62,081 nt of DNA from Cyanobacteria bacterium OH_CBB_238 (GTDB lineage: Bacteria; Cyanobacteriota; Vampirovibrionia; Gastranaerophilales; Gastranaerophilaceae). Below are positions 34,825-43,610 of the stretch, piece after piece (the stretch's first letter is position 1; every line of letters starts with the position of its first letter). Where the stretch lies: the NCBI GenBank assembly GCA_023409995.1, contig JAEYQN010000025.1, forward strand, positions 1-62,081, in the 5' to 3' direction. The notes beneath the pieces are model-generated. The model did not search any database. It saw only the letters and a list, made by a program, of their open reading frames with translations, and was not told the DNA's origin. Position numbers and translations under genes: made by a program.

Positions 34825-36516
34825 TTATTTAATATTTGAGAAAGTCCACGCATCGTAGTTTGGATTTTCAGCGATTTTTATTTCGCCATTCAAACCACCA
34901 TCTTTAGGGTCTTCATGAGCTATTGGTTTATACAATCTGTTGTAATATTCAACAACCATTCTGTCAGAGTTGAAGTATGCTTCAGCTGTTCTGATAGCTT
35001 GGCGCATCATTCTAGCCCACTCTAGTTTGTTATCGTAGTATGTTGGTATAATTTGATTTTCAATAATATCCATCATACACTGATAATCTTTCCAGTGTCT
35101 TTCTTCCCAAGGAATATCATCATCTAGGCCTGGGTACTCAATTGTGTAACCATTAATGCCAGGGAATGTTCCTTCTACTGTCCATCCGTCAAATGTTGAT
35201 AGGTGTAAAGCACCATTTGCATTTGCTGACATACCTGATGTTCCTGACGCTTCAAATGGTCTTAATGGAGTATTTAACCATATGTCAGAAGCCTTTTTAA
35301 GTTTTGCACTTAACTCAAGCTCATACCCAGCTAACATAACAACGTTTTTCATTGAGTGAGATTTGTGTAATATTTTATTGAACATTTCTCTTCCCATAAC
35401 GTCATCTGGGTGGAATTTTCCAGCAAATATCAGTTGTACTTTATTTTCGTTTAACAATTTAGCAATTCTGTCTTTATCCATGAAGATTAACCAAGCTCTT
35501 TTGTAATCAGCGAATCTTCTTGCCCAAGTGATTGTTAAAACATTTGGATCTAATCTTTTACCTGTTGTATTAGCAATGAAGTTGAATACTTCTTTTTTCA
35601 TTTCTATTTTTGCGTTTAACAAATCTTCAGGAGTTTTAGCTGCTTTGATTTTGTCATCTTGCCAGTAGTGTAAGTTAACCGCGTTAGTGATAGCTCTAAT
35701 TGGACAACGACCTTGAACCCAATCCCACATTTTGTTTGCAACAAGTCCATGTAATTGAGATACTGCGTTTGCAATTCTGCTCATTCTTAACGCTGCAACT
35801 GATAAAGAGAAGTGCTCTCCACCAAGTTCAACAGCTCTTTCTCTTGAACAACCAGAGAAGAATCCACATTCATGTAATGTGTCAACCCAGTGAACTTCGT
35901 TTCCTGCAGCAACTGGAGTGTGTGTTGTAAATACAGTTTTTCTTTTTACTTGGTTTAAGTCACCATTGTACTGTTTTAACAATTCGAATGCGGCTGGAAG
36001 AGCATGACCTTCATTCAAGTGAATACAATCGAAGTTGTATCCTACAGCCTGAAGCAATCTAACACCAGCAATACCAAGAACTGTTTCTTGAGCTATTCTA
36101 ATCTTTTCGTCGCCATCATACAATCTGTGGCTTATGCTTCTAGCCCATTCAGAGTTTTCATCAATATCCGTTGTAAGTAGGTAAACAGGACATGTTCCAA
36201 AAAGTTCAGGCTCTACTCTATAAGCTTTTACTTTTACTGTTTCACCGAATACTTCAACTTCAACAGAAGTATCTAAATCTGTTAAGAAATCATAATGTTT
36301 TCTGATATATGCAACTTCTACATTTCCTTCGTGGTCTATTCTTTGGTTGTAATAACCGTAAGACCAAAGCATTGTAACACCTACCATTGGTAGTTGTAGG
36401 TACCCTGCAGAAGACATATGTGAACCTGCTAAAAAGCCTAGTCCACCTGAGTAGGTACATAGAGATTGATCAATCGCTATTTCCATTGAAAAATATGCTA
36501 CATTTGGTAATCCCAT
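34825..36516 (-). CDS. glgP: Alpha-glucan phosphorylase family protein (GT35) lacking the PLP lysine
   Basis: A 563-residue protein of the short alpha-glucan phosphorylase branch (TIGR02094-like). Recognisable blocks are VAYFSMEIAI..SLCTYSGGLGFLAGSHMSSA, HLNEGHALPA, FTTHTPVAAGNEVH, ITWARRFADYKR and RPFEASGTSGM. In true phosphorylases the last block continues GMK, and that Lys holds pyridoxal phosphate. Here codon TCA at 35229-35227 gives Ser430 (GMSANANGALHLS). Either the enzyme works without a PLP Schiff base, for example as a synthase-like glucosyltransferase, or it is regulatory. It is monocistronic, cytosolic, with a GGAG ribosome site. Confidence 0.8.
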   Translation of the reverse strand: MGLPNVAYFSMEIAIDQSLCTYSGGLGFLAGSHMSSAGYLQLPMVGVTMLWSYGYYNQRIDHEGNVEVAYIRKHYDFLTDLDTSVEVEVFGETVKVKAYRVEPELFGTCPVYLLTTDIDENSEWARSISHRLYDGDEKIRIAQETVLGIAGVRLLQAVGYNFDCIHLNEGHALPAAFELLKQYNGDLNQVKRKTVFTTHTPVAAGNEVHWVDTLHECGFFSGCSRERAVELGGEHFSLSVAALRMSRIANAVSQLHGLVANKMWDWVQGRCPIRAITNAVNLHYWQDDKIKAAKTPEDLLNAKIEMKKEVFNFIANTTGKRLDPNVLTITWARRFADYKRAWLIFMDKDRIAKLLNENKVQLIFAGKFHPDDVMGREMFNKILHKSHSMKNVVMLAGYELELSAKLKKASDIWLNTPLRPFEASGTSGMSANANGALHLSTFDGWTVEGTFPGINGYTIEYPGLDDDIPWEERHWKDYQCMMDIIENQIIPTYYDNKLEWARMMRQAIRTAEAYFNSDRMVVEYYNRLYKPIAHEDPKDGGLNGEIKIAENPNYDAWTFSNIK

Positions 36517-36891
36517 AATTCTCCTTTGTTTAAATTTTCTACTTAACTAACTTCGTTGAATTTTATATCAACAAAATAGCATGAACGCAACTGTTTTGGT
36601 ATTAATAATTTGCATTGATAAAAAACCTAATGCCAAATATAATCGTTGAAACAGGTATATAAATAGTATTGTAACGATATATTAAATATGATAAATATGT
36701 GCGCATTTTTTAAAAAATACTCCTATTTTTATTCCCTACATTATTTAGTTACTTATTAGCAATTAAAATGTTCATTATTAATTATTTTATGGGAATATTT
36801 ATTCAAACATGATAATATTATCCTTGGCTAACATGTCATAATTGTTTGTTTGTGGCTAAAAATAAATATAATTAGTAATTAATGGGTAAAG
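36517..36891. other. Divergent intergenic region, 375 bases
   Basis: No gene is supported. It is very AT-rich. Near the right end TATAAT at 36867-36872 may be the -10 for the 36892 gene, with TTGTTT 19 bp upstream. A short AT-only dyad around 36700 is not convincing. No riboswitch-like structure is recognised. Confidence 0.4.
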
Positions 36892-37227
36892 ATGATGAGT
36901 TTTATAGATGATTTGTTTGCTTCAGTTTCTGAAGAAGATGAGAATGATAAAAAATTGGATGCACTGTTGGCTTCAAAGCTAAAGGTTTTTAATTTCACTG
37001 ATTTAGAAATAAAACAAGTCCGAGATATTATAAATATTGCTCAAGAGGATATAGAACTTGTAAAAAACTCCTTGTCGGGTGTCGATGTTGACAGTCCGAA
37101 TGCTGAAAAAATATTCTCCAAAGCTAAAAATGAAATATTAGACATTCAATCACAAATGTCAAAAGATATTAAGTCTAAAATCAGTAACATTAGGCATAGT
37201 AAAGAAGAATATAAGAAAGAATTATGA
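36892..37227 (+). CDS. Unknown 111-residue acidic helical protein
   Basis: A cytosolic, acidic, helix-rich protein with no Cys and no recognised domain; the C-terminal half (about 60-110) is likely coiled coil. Two adjacent ATG codons stand at the start with GGGTAAAG ahead. Its stop overlaps the start of the phosphatase gene (ATGA), so the two are translationally coupled. The function is unknown and may relate to the phosphatase. Confidence 0.6.
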   Translation: MMSFIDDLFASVSEEDENDKKLDALLASKLKVFNFTDLEIKQVRDIINIAQEDIELVKNSLSGVDVDSPNAEKIFSKAKNEILDIQSQMSKDIKSKISNIRHSKEEYKKEL

Positions 37228-37847
37228 TGAAACTTGCCGTTTTTGATTTTGATTCAACTTTAATGGATGGAGAAACTATCGATTTTCTTGCAAAAGATTT
37301 TGGAATTGAAGATCAAATTAAAAATATAACCAAGCTAGCTATGGAAGGGAAATTGGACTTTTTCGAAAGTTTAACCCAAAGAGTTTCTTTATTAAAAGGG
37401 CTCCCTGAAAATAGAGTAAAAAATATCTGCTCAAATCTGCCTTATATGCCTGGTGCTATAGATACAGTTAGTGAGCTAAAAAGGCGGGGATATAAGGTTG
37501 TTTGTTTTTCCGGTGGCTTTAAGTCTGCTACAGTGCCTGCAAAATTAGCATTAGGATTAGATGCTGAATTTTCAAATATGCTTCACTTTAAAGATGGCGC
37601 TATGACAGGACTTGTTGGTGGTGAAATGATGTTTTCTACAAGTAAAGGTCAAGTTTTACATACTTTGCAGGGGCTTCTCGGCATTACCGAAAATGAAACG
37701 CTGGCTGTGGGTGATGGAGCAAATGATTTAAGTATGTTTAAATTTGCGAAAACGAAAATTGCATTTTGTGCTAAAGAGATTTTAAAAAAAGAAGCGACAA
37801 TCGTCATTAATAATAAAAATTTATTAGAGATAATAGATTACATTTAA
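37224..37847 (+). CDS. serB: HAD-family phosphoserine phosphatase-like enzyme
   Basis: A 207-residue HAD phosphatase. Motif I is FDFDSTLMDGET (catalytic Asp pair), motif II FSGGFKSA, then KGQVL with the motif III Lys and motif IV VGDGANDLSMF. This is the SerB pattern, which releases serine from phosphoserine in the last step of serine synthesis. There is no N-terminal ACT domain, as in short SerB forms. ATG 37224 overlaps the upstream stop; ATG 37227 is equally possible. The end overlaps a small convergent gene by 4 bases. Confidence 0.85.
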   Translation: MMKLAVFDFDSTLMDGETIDFLAKDFGIEDQIKNITKLAMEGKLDFFESLTQRVSLLKGLPENRVKNICSNLPYMPGAIDTVSELKRRGYKVVCFSGGFKSATVPAKLALGLDAEFSNMLHFKDGAMTGLVGGEMMFSTSKGQVLHTLQGLLGITENETLAVGDGANDLSMFKFAKTKIAFCAKEILKKEATIVINNKNLLEIIDYI

Positions 37848-38008
37848 CTATTATCAATAACAGCTGCATTGACGAGATAGTTTTCAGATTCAATGCCGAC
37901 TATTGCCCATCTCAGAACAGTCAATCCAAGCTCTTTTAATTTTGATTCAATATATTCAGAGCTTAGATTTGATGTTTTGTTTATTTTTATCTCTTTTGTT
38001 AAAATCAT
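37844..38008 (-). CDS. Small conserved-looking protein coupled to glmS (54 residues)
   Basis: ATG at 38008-38006 overlaps the glmS stop as TAATG. The 54-residue product (MILTKEIKINKTSN... ending VNAAVIDNS) has a compact alpha/beta pattern with ELGLTVLRWAIVGIE as a likely helix-strand core. The tight coupling and clean codon use argue that it is real, although the family is unknown. It could modulate GlmS or be carried along. Confidence 0.6.
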   Translation of the reverse strand: MILTKEIKINKTSNLSSEYIESKLKELGLTVLRWAIVGIESENYLVNAAVIDNS

Positions 38009-39855
38009 TATTCTACAGTTACTGACTTTGCAAGATTTCTTGGCTGGTCAACATCTTTTCCAAGAAATTCAGCAATATAGTATGCTAGTAATTGTAGTGG
38101 AATATTAGCAATAACTGGCGATAGTACTTCAGAAACTTCTGGTATTAATATAATATCTTCAAATAGGTTTTTAAGTTCGGAATCGGTTGATGAAGTTAAT
38201 GCTATTAATCTTGCATTTCTGGCTTTTGCTTCTTCACTGTTTGACAAAATTTTCTCATAAGTTATATGGCCTGGAATTAATATTGACAATACAGGCATTG
38301 TCTCATCAAGCATAGCTATTGGGCCATGTTTTAATTCTCCTGCAGCATATCCTGTTGCATTAATATAGCTTATTTCTTTTAGTTTTAAAGCACCTTCAAG
38401 CGCTGTAGCCAAATTTATTCCTCGGGCAATGTATATGAAGTCTTTTGTATTAGCAAACTTCTTTGCACAAGTTTGTATTTGTTCTTTATTATTCAATATT
38501 TGTTCTATTTTTGTTGGTAATTGAATAAGTTCATGTTTTAGATTTTTTAAGTAGTCTTTGTCTAAGGATTCTTTTATCTCCGCTAAGTGAATAGCTAGAA
38601 GGTAAAAAGAAATTAGCTGGGCAGTATAGGATTTTGTTGCTGCCACAGATACTTCGATTCCTGCGTTTACTGGAATTAAGCTATCCGCATCTCTTGCCAT
38701 ACTGGAGTCTGGCCTGTTTGTTATAATAAGTACATGTGAGCCCTTATCTTTGGCTTGCCTGATTGCTGTTATTGTATCTGCAGTTTCACCTGATTGAGAT
38801 ACTCCAACAACGAGGGTAGATGCGTTTGTAACTGTTTTTCTGTAAATGTATTCGCTAGATGGTTCAACGTCAACAGCAATTCCAGTGAAGTCTTCTATTA
38901 TATATTTACCAACCATTGCTGCATGTAGAGAGGTTCCACAGGCTATGATTTCAATTCTATTTAGTTTTTTTAGATTATCTTTATTTAATTTGACTTCATT
39001 GAGATTTATTGGGGAATCTATATCGAATAGTTTTCCGTTTAATACATTTCTTATTACATCAGGCTGTTCATGTATCTCTTTTAACATAAAGTGCTTGTAG
39101 CCCATTTTGCTAAGGGCAATTGGTTCCCAGGGTAAGTGTTCAACTTTCTTTTCAACTATATTGCCGCCTAAATCACTAATCTCTAATGAGTCAGCTGTAA
39201 CTACTGCAATTTGGCTGTCGTCTAGGTAAATCGCCTTTTTGGTATGTTCTATAATAGCAGGAATGTCACTTGCTATAAAGTTTTCGCCATCCCCAACACC
39301 TATTAATAGTGGTGCATTTTTTCTTACACCAATTATTTTATCTGGCTCCTCTTTGTGCATAACACAGAGAGCATAAGCTCCTTGTAGTCTTTTTACTGCA
39401 TTAACAACCGCTGCTTTTAGGGAGTTTGTTTTTGCATATTCACTTGCTACTAAGTGGGCAACTGTTTCTGTATCAGTTTGAGATTTAAATACACAGCCTT
39501 CTTTCGTTAGTTCTTGTCTCAATTCTTTAAAGTTTTCGATAATGCCATTGTGAACAAGTACAAGTTTTCCACAGTTACAAGTATGAGGATGGGCGTTGAA
39601 TTCAGTGGCTCCACCGTGAGTTGCCCAACGAATATGACCTATTCCGCTAATTGGAGCTTTGATTTGGTCTGTTGAGTTGTTTAACACATCTCTAAGATTT
39701 TGTAATTTACCAATAGCTTTGAATATTTTTATTTCACCTTCGTCATTAAGTGCTATTCCCGAAGAGTCATATCCTCTATATTCAAGACTTGTAAGCCCAT
39801 CAATCAAAACGTTAACAACATTCTTTTTGCCAATATATCCAACGATTCCGCACAT
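38008..39855 (-). CDS. glmS: Glutamine--fructose-6-phosphate aminotransferase (isomerizing)
   Basis: A 615-residue cytosolic enzyme making glucosamine 6-phosphate for peptidoglycan and LPS. The N-terminal class II glutaminase starts CGIVGYIG (Cys at residue 2 nucleophile) and has HIRWATHG and HNGIIENF. Two SIS domains follow (ACGTSLHAAMVGKY; SQSGETADT; the second at ARGINLATALEGALKLKEISY), and the end is PRNLAKSVTVE. No glmS ribozyme is apparent upstream. It is coupled to the small 54-residue gene downstream. Confidence 0.97.
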   Translation of the reverse strand: MCGIVGYIGKKNVVNVLIDGLTSLEYRGYDSSGIALNDEGEIKIFKAIGKLQNLRDVLNNSTDQIKAPISGIGHIRWATHGGATEFNAHPHTCNCGKLVLVHNGIIENFKELRQELTKEGCVFKSQTDTETVAHLVASEYAKTNSLKAAVVNAVKRLQGAYALCVMHKEEPDKIIGVRKNAPLLIGVGDGENFIASDIPAIIEHTKKAIYLDDSQIAVVTADSLEISDLGGNIVEKKVEHLPWEPIALSKMGYKHFMLKEIHEQPDVIRNVLNGKLFDIDSPINLNEVKLNKDNLKKLNRIEIIACGTSLHAAMVGKYIIEDFTGIAVDVEPSSEYIYRKTVTNASTLVVGVSQSGETADTITAIRQAKDKGSHVLIITNRPDSSMARDADSLIPVNAGIEVSVAATKSYTAQLISFYLLAIHLAEIKESLDKDYLKNLKHELIQLPTKIEQILNNKEQIQTCAKKFANTKDFIYIARGINLATALEGALKLKEISYINATGYAAGELKHGPIAMLDETMPVLSILIPGHITYEKILSNSEEAKARNARLIALTSSTDSELKNLFEDIILIPEVSEVLSPVIANIPLQLLAYYIAEFLGKDVDQPRNLAKSVTVE

Positions 39856-39979
39856 AAATATTTCCTCTACTCTGTGTGTTTACTTACCCTAATATGAGTT
39901 TGCTGATGCACTCTCAAAATTTGCATTCTAATATTATACATACTTATACGAAATATGATATTAAATTTATATTAAGATT

Positions 39980-40681
39980 TTAGTACAATCCAATGATTTT
40001 TTTTATTGCATTTTCACCAAGTTCAAGTATCTGTGTCAATTCATTTTTAGAGAAAGGATTACCCTCTGCGGTTGTTTGAAATTCTATTATTTTGCCACTT
40101 TGAGTCATAACAATATTACTATCTACTTGTGCAGAAGAATCTTCGCAATAGTCTAAATCTAACTTTACTTCTCCATCAACAATTCCAGCCGAAACTGCAG
40201 CAATGGGTTCAATTATTGGAGATTCTGTAAGCTTGCCATCTTGAATAAGTTTTTTTATGGCTATTTGCATTGCTATAAAACCTCCGTAAATGCTGGCACA
40301 TCTTGTGCCACCATCAGCTTGAATTACATCGGCATCCACAGTAATCGTTCTTTCTCCTAATTTCCCCAAGTCTACACAAGAGCGTAAGCTTCTGCCTATG
40401 AGTCTTTGTATCTCTTGGGTTCTTCCCGAAATTTTTGAGCGTTCACGCTGGCATCTTGTATGAGTTGCTGATGGTAATAGTGAATATTCAGCTGTTACCC
40501 AGCCTCTTTTATCTTCTTTGTCCATCCATCTTGGTTTTTGTTCATCTACGGATGCTGTTACCAGTACTTTTGTATCTCCAAATTCTATTAAGACAGAGCC
40601 TAATGCATGTTTTGTATAATTTGGTGTTATTTTTATTTCTCTTAATTCATTATTTTTTCTGGAATTTAGCCTATTACTCAT
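39980..40681 (-). CDS. rph: Ribonuclease PH
   Basis: A 233-residue 3'-to-5' phosphorolytic exoribonuclease that trims tRNA precursors. It has the N-terminal NELREIKITPNYTKHALGSVLIEFGDTKVL, GWVTAEYSLLPSATHTR, the RxxR-type substrate site RTQEIQRLIGRSLR and DADVIQADGGTRCASIYGGF. Length is normal and it has no fused Ham1 domain. It is single, divergent from metG. Confidence 0.96.
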   Translation of the reverse strand: MSNRLNSRKNNELREIKITPNYTKHALGSVLIEFGDTKVLVTASVDEQKPRWMDKEDKRGWVTAEYSLLPSATHTRCQRERSKISGRTQEIQRLIGRSLRSCVDLGKLGERTITVDADVIQADGGTRCASIYGGFIAMQIAIKKLIQDGKLTESPIIEPIAAVSAGIVDGEVKLDLDYCEDSSAQVDSNIVMTQSGKIIEFQTTAEGNPFSKNELTQILELGENAIKKIIGLY

Positions 40682-40835
40682 TTTGCCTTTTCTTTCTTTT
40701 TTTTAAATCAACTTTATGATAAATTTTATATGTCTCGTTATTTTGGTATTCGTGGATAGTGACCCTTGTACTAAATATACAATTGATACAGTAATAGTGA
40801 CGATTATATAATAATAAATCAAAGTAAGGCAAATT

Positions 40836-42401
40836 ATGAAAAATTTTTATTTAACAACAGCAATTGATTATGTGAACGGTGCTCCTCATATCGGGCATGC
40901 TTACGAAAAGATCATGGCAGATGTAATTAGTCGTCATATGAAACAGAAATTAAATGATGTTTATTTTCTTACAGGAACTGATGAACATGGGGTAAAAATT
41001 CAAAAAACAGCAGAAGCAAGAGGGATTTCTCCTCAACAACTTTGTGATGAAAATGCCCAAAAATTTGTTGATGCTTGGAAACTTCTAGGTATTGAATATG
41101 ATCAACTAATAAGGACAACGGACGTTGATCACAAGCTGGCAGTCCAAAAAATATTTAAAAAACTCTTAGATAATGGGGATATATATAAACATTCATATAC
41201 AGGATTATATTGTTCTGGTTGTGAGTCATTCTTAAATCCAAGAGATTTAACCGAAGATGGCTTATGTCCAGATCATCAAAAAAAACCTGAAGAAGTTCAA
41301 GAAGAAAATTATTTCTTTAAACTGACAAAATATAAAGAAGCAATTATTAAACATATAAAATCTAATCCTGAATTCTTACAGCCTTATTTCAGAGTTAACG
41401 AAGTATTAAATCAGCTTGAAGATATTGAAGATATATCTGTATCTAGAACAAAAAGCTCTGTTGAATGGGGAATTCCTGTTCCTGATGATGAATCTCAAAT
41501 AATTTATGTCTGGATTGATGCATTATCAAATTATATAACTGCATTGGGGTATGATACAGAAAATCCATCTGAAAAATTTAAAAAATACTGGCCCGCAGCT
41601 GTTCAAATTATAGGTAAAGATATTATTAAGTTCCATTCAATATATTGGATAGCAATTCTTATGGCATTGGATGTTGAGCTTCCAAAAACGATATTGGGAC
41701 ATGGATGGATTACTATAGATCAATCTAAAATGAGTAAATCTATTGGTAACGTAATTTCTCCTAAAGATGTACTTGAAACATACAGCCTTCAGAATGCGGA
41801 TCCATTTAGATATTTTATGATGGTTACAGCTCCTTTTGGGCGAGATGGAAATTATTCTGATGAAGACTTTAAAGAAAAAGTAAATGCTGATTTAGCAAAT
41901 AATATAGGCAACCTGCTAAATAGAACATTAAATATGCTGGTTAAATATTTTGATGGTGAAATTAATCAAGAATTTATTACTCCTCCTGATTCAAAAATGG
42001 CACTTATTGCTAAAGAAACAGTGGCTAACGTTTCAGTTAGATTTGATAAATATGAAGTTGCAGAGGCGGCTAATGAAATAGTCTTATTCTCTAATACAGT
42101 AAATAAGTATGTTACAGACAATGCGCCTTGGACTCTTGCAAAAGAAGGAAAAATGTTGGAATGCGCAACCGTTATTTATAACACATTAGAAGCGATGAGG
42201 ATTATATCTATACTCTTACATCCATATTGTCCAAATATCTGTGCAGATATTCAAAAACAATTATCTCAAGATGAAAATTATAAGTTTGACAATTGTGATT
42301 GGGGTAAAATAAAAGTAGGGAAGCTAATAGAAAAAGAAAACATTAAACCAGTCTTTTTGAGATTAGATTCGGAATTCGCAACAGACAAAAAAAAGGGTTA
42401 A
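40836..42401 (+). CDS. metG: Methionyl-tRNA synthetase
   Basis: A 521-residue class I synthetase. It has TTAIDYVNGAPHIGHAYEKIMADV (HIGH), a zinc knuckle region YCSGCESFLN...CPDH, WIDALSNYITALGY and KMSKSIGNVI. An anticodon-binding helical domain ends the protein. The C-terminal dimerising tRNA-binding domain found in longer forms is missing, which is normal for many short MetG. The stop precedes the prfB start by 10 bases, so the genes form an operon. Confidence 0.97.
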   Translation: MKNFYLTTAIDYVNGAPHIGHAYEKIMADVISRHMKQKLNDVYFLTGTDEHGVKIQKTAEARGISPQQLCDENAQKFVDAWKLLGIEYDQLIRTTDVDHKLAVQKIFKKLLDNGDIYKHSYTGLYCSGCESFLNPRDLTEDGLCPDHQKKPEEVQEENYFFKLTKYKEAIIKHIKSNPEFLQPYFRVNEVLNQLEDIEDISVSRTKSSVEWGIPVPDDESQIIYVWIDALSNYITALGYDTENPSEKFKKYWPAAVQIIGKDIIKFHSIYWIAILMALDVELPKTILGHGWITIDQSKMSKSIGNVISPKDVLETYSLQNADPFRYFMMVTAPFGRDGNYSDEDFKEKVNADLANNIGNLLNRTLNMLVKYFDGEINQEFITPPDSKMALIAKETVANVSVRFDKYEVAEAANEIVLFSNTVNKYVTDNAPWTLAKEGKMLECATVIYNTLEAMRIISILLHPYCPNICADIQKQLSQDENYKFDNCDWGKIKVGKLIEKENIKPVFLRLDSEFATDKKKG

Positions 42402-42411
42402 TCCAACATTG

Positions 42412-43510
42412 ATGCTAATTGAAGTAAAACAATCATATAATGCTGCTAAAACAATGCTTGAAAAAGCGAAGGAGTGTCTTTGACCTTGCTGTTGTTGGGG
42501 CTAAAGTTGAAGAGTTGGAAGGAAAGTTACAAGATGCTACTGTGTGGGAAAATCCCGAAATATCTTCAAAAATATCTCAAGAATTGAAGGAAAATAAGGA
42601 CGTAATCTCTCAAGTTAGTCATTGGGAAACATTGCTTAGTGATGCTCAAGTCATGATTGAGCTTCATGAAGAAAGCCATGACGAAGAAGTTTTGGAAGAA
42701 GCGGTTTTAAATATAAAAGCATTAAAAAAAGAACTTGAAACTTGGGAAGTAGAAAAAACTCTTGGGGGTGAGTATGACAAATCAGATGCTATTATCTCCA
42801 TAAATGCTGGTGCTGGAGGTACAGATGCACAAGATTGGGCTCAAATGCTTCTTAGAATGTACTCTCGGTGGGCAGAATCTCGAAATTGGAAAGTAGAATT
42901 AATTGAACGTTCAGATGGCGAAGAGGCTGGGCTAAAATCTGCAACAATTAAAGTTATGGGAAAATATGCATATGGTCTTGCAAAGGCCGAAAAAGGTGTT
43001 CATAGGCTGGTGAGAATATCTCCATTTAATGCAAATGGCAAAAGACAAACTAGTTTTGCAAGTTTGGAAGTTAGTCCGGTTATTGAAGATTTTAGTAAGA
43101 AAATTGTTATTCCTACCGAGGATCTTGTAGTCGATACAATGAGAGCCGGCGGAGCTGGTGGACAAAATGTCAATAAAGTTGAAACGGCTGTAAGAATTCT
43201 TCATAAACCTTCAGGAATAGTCGTTAGATGTCAGCAACAACGCTCTCAGTTGCAAAATAAGGAAACGGCAATGCAAATTCTTGCGTCAAAATTACTAGCA
43301 ATAAAGCAAGCTGAACATGAACAAAAATTATCCCAGCTAAAAGGTGAAAATGTCGATATAAACTTTGGCTCCCAAATTAGATCATACGTGTTTCATCCAT
43401 ATAAGATGGTAAAAGATCATAGAACAAATTTTGAAGTTGGAAATGTTGATGCTGTTATGGATGGTGAAATAGAGCCATTTATTGAAACATACTTAAAACA
43501 AAATATTTAA
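42412..43510 (+). CDS. prfB: Peptide chain release factor 2 with programmed +1 frameshift
   Basis: RF2, which terminates at TGA and TAA. Translation starts at ATG 42412 ([23 protein letters not shown]), meets TGA at 42481-42483, and shifts +1 on CTT TGA C to continue [14 protein letters not shown] to 43510. AGGAG at 42470-42474 lies three bases before CTT, the exact spacing of the classical frameshift stimulator. The RF2-type SPF tripeptide (RISPFNANG) and the GGQ loop ([18 protein letters not shown]) are present. The frameshift lets RF2 limit its own synthesis. Confidence 0.97.
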
Positions 43511-43610
43511 TTTTGATAAATTGTAAATAAATGTAAATCAAAGTATATACTAAGTAAATATTTTTTATCTAATTGTTTTTATATATGTAGGTAAAGTATA
43601 GGAGCATAGT

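Noticed and set aside
39856..39979. glmS ribozyme or other riboswitch ahead of glmS
   Set aside because: I see none of the ribozyme's conserved core or pairing; the leader is short and AT-rich.
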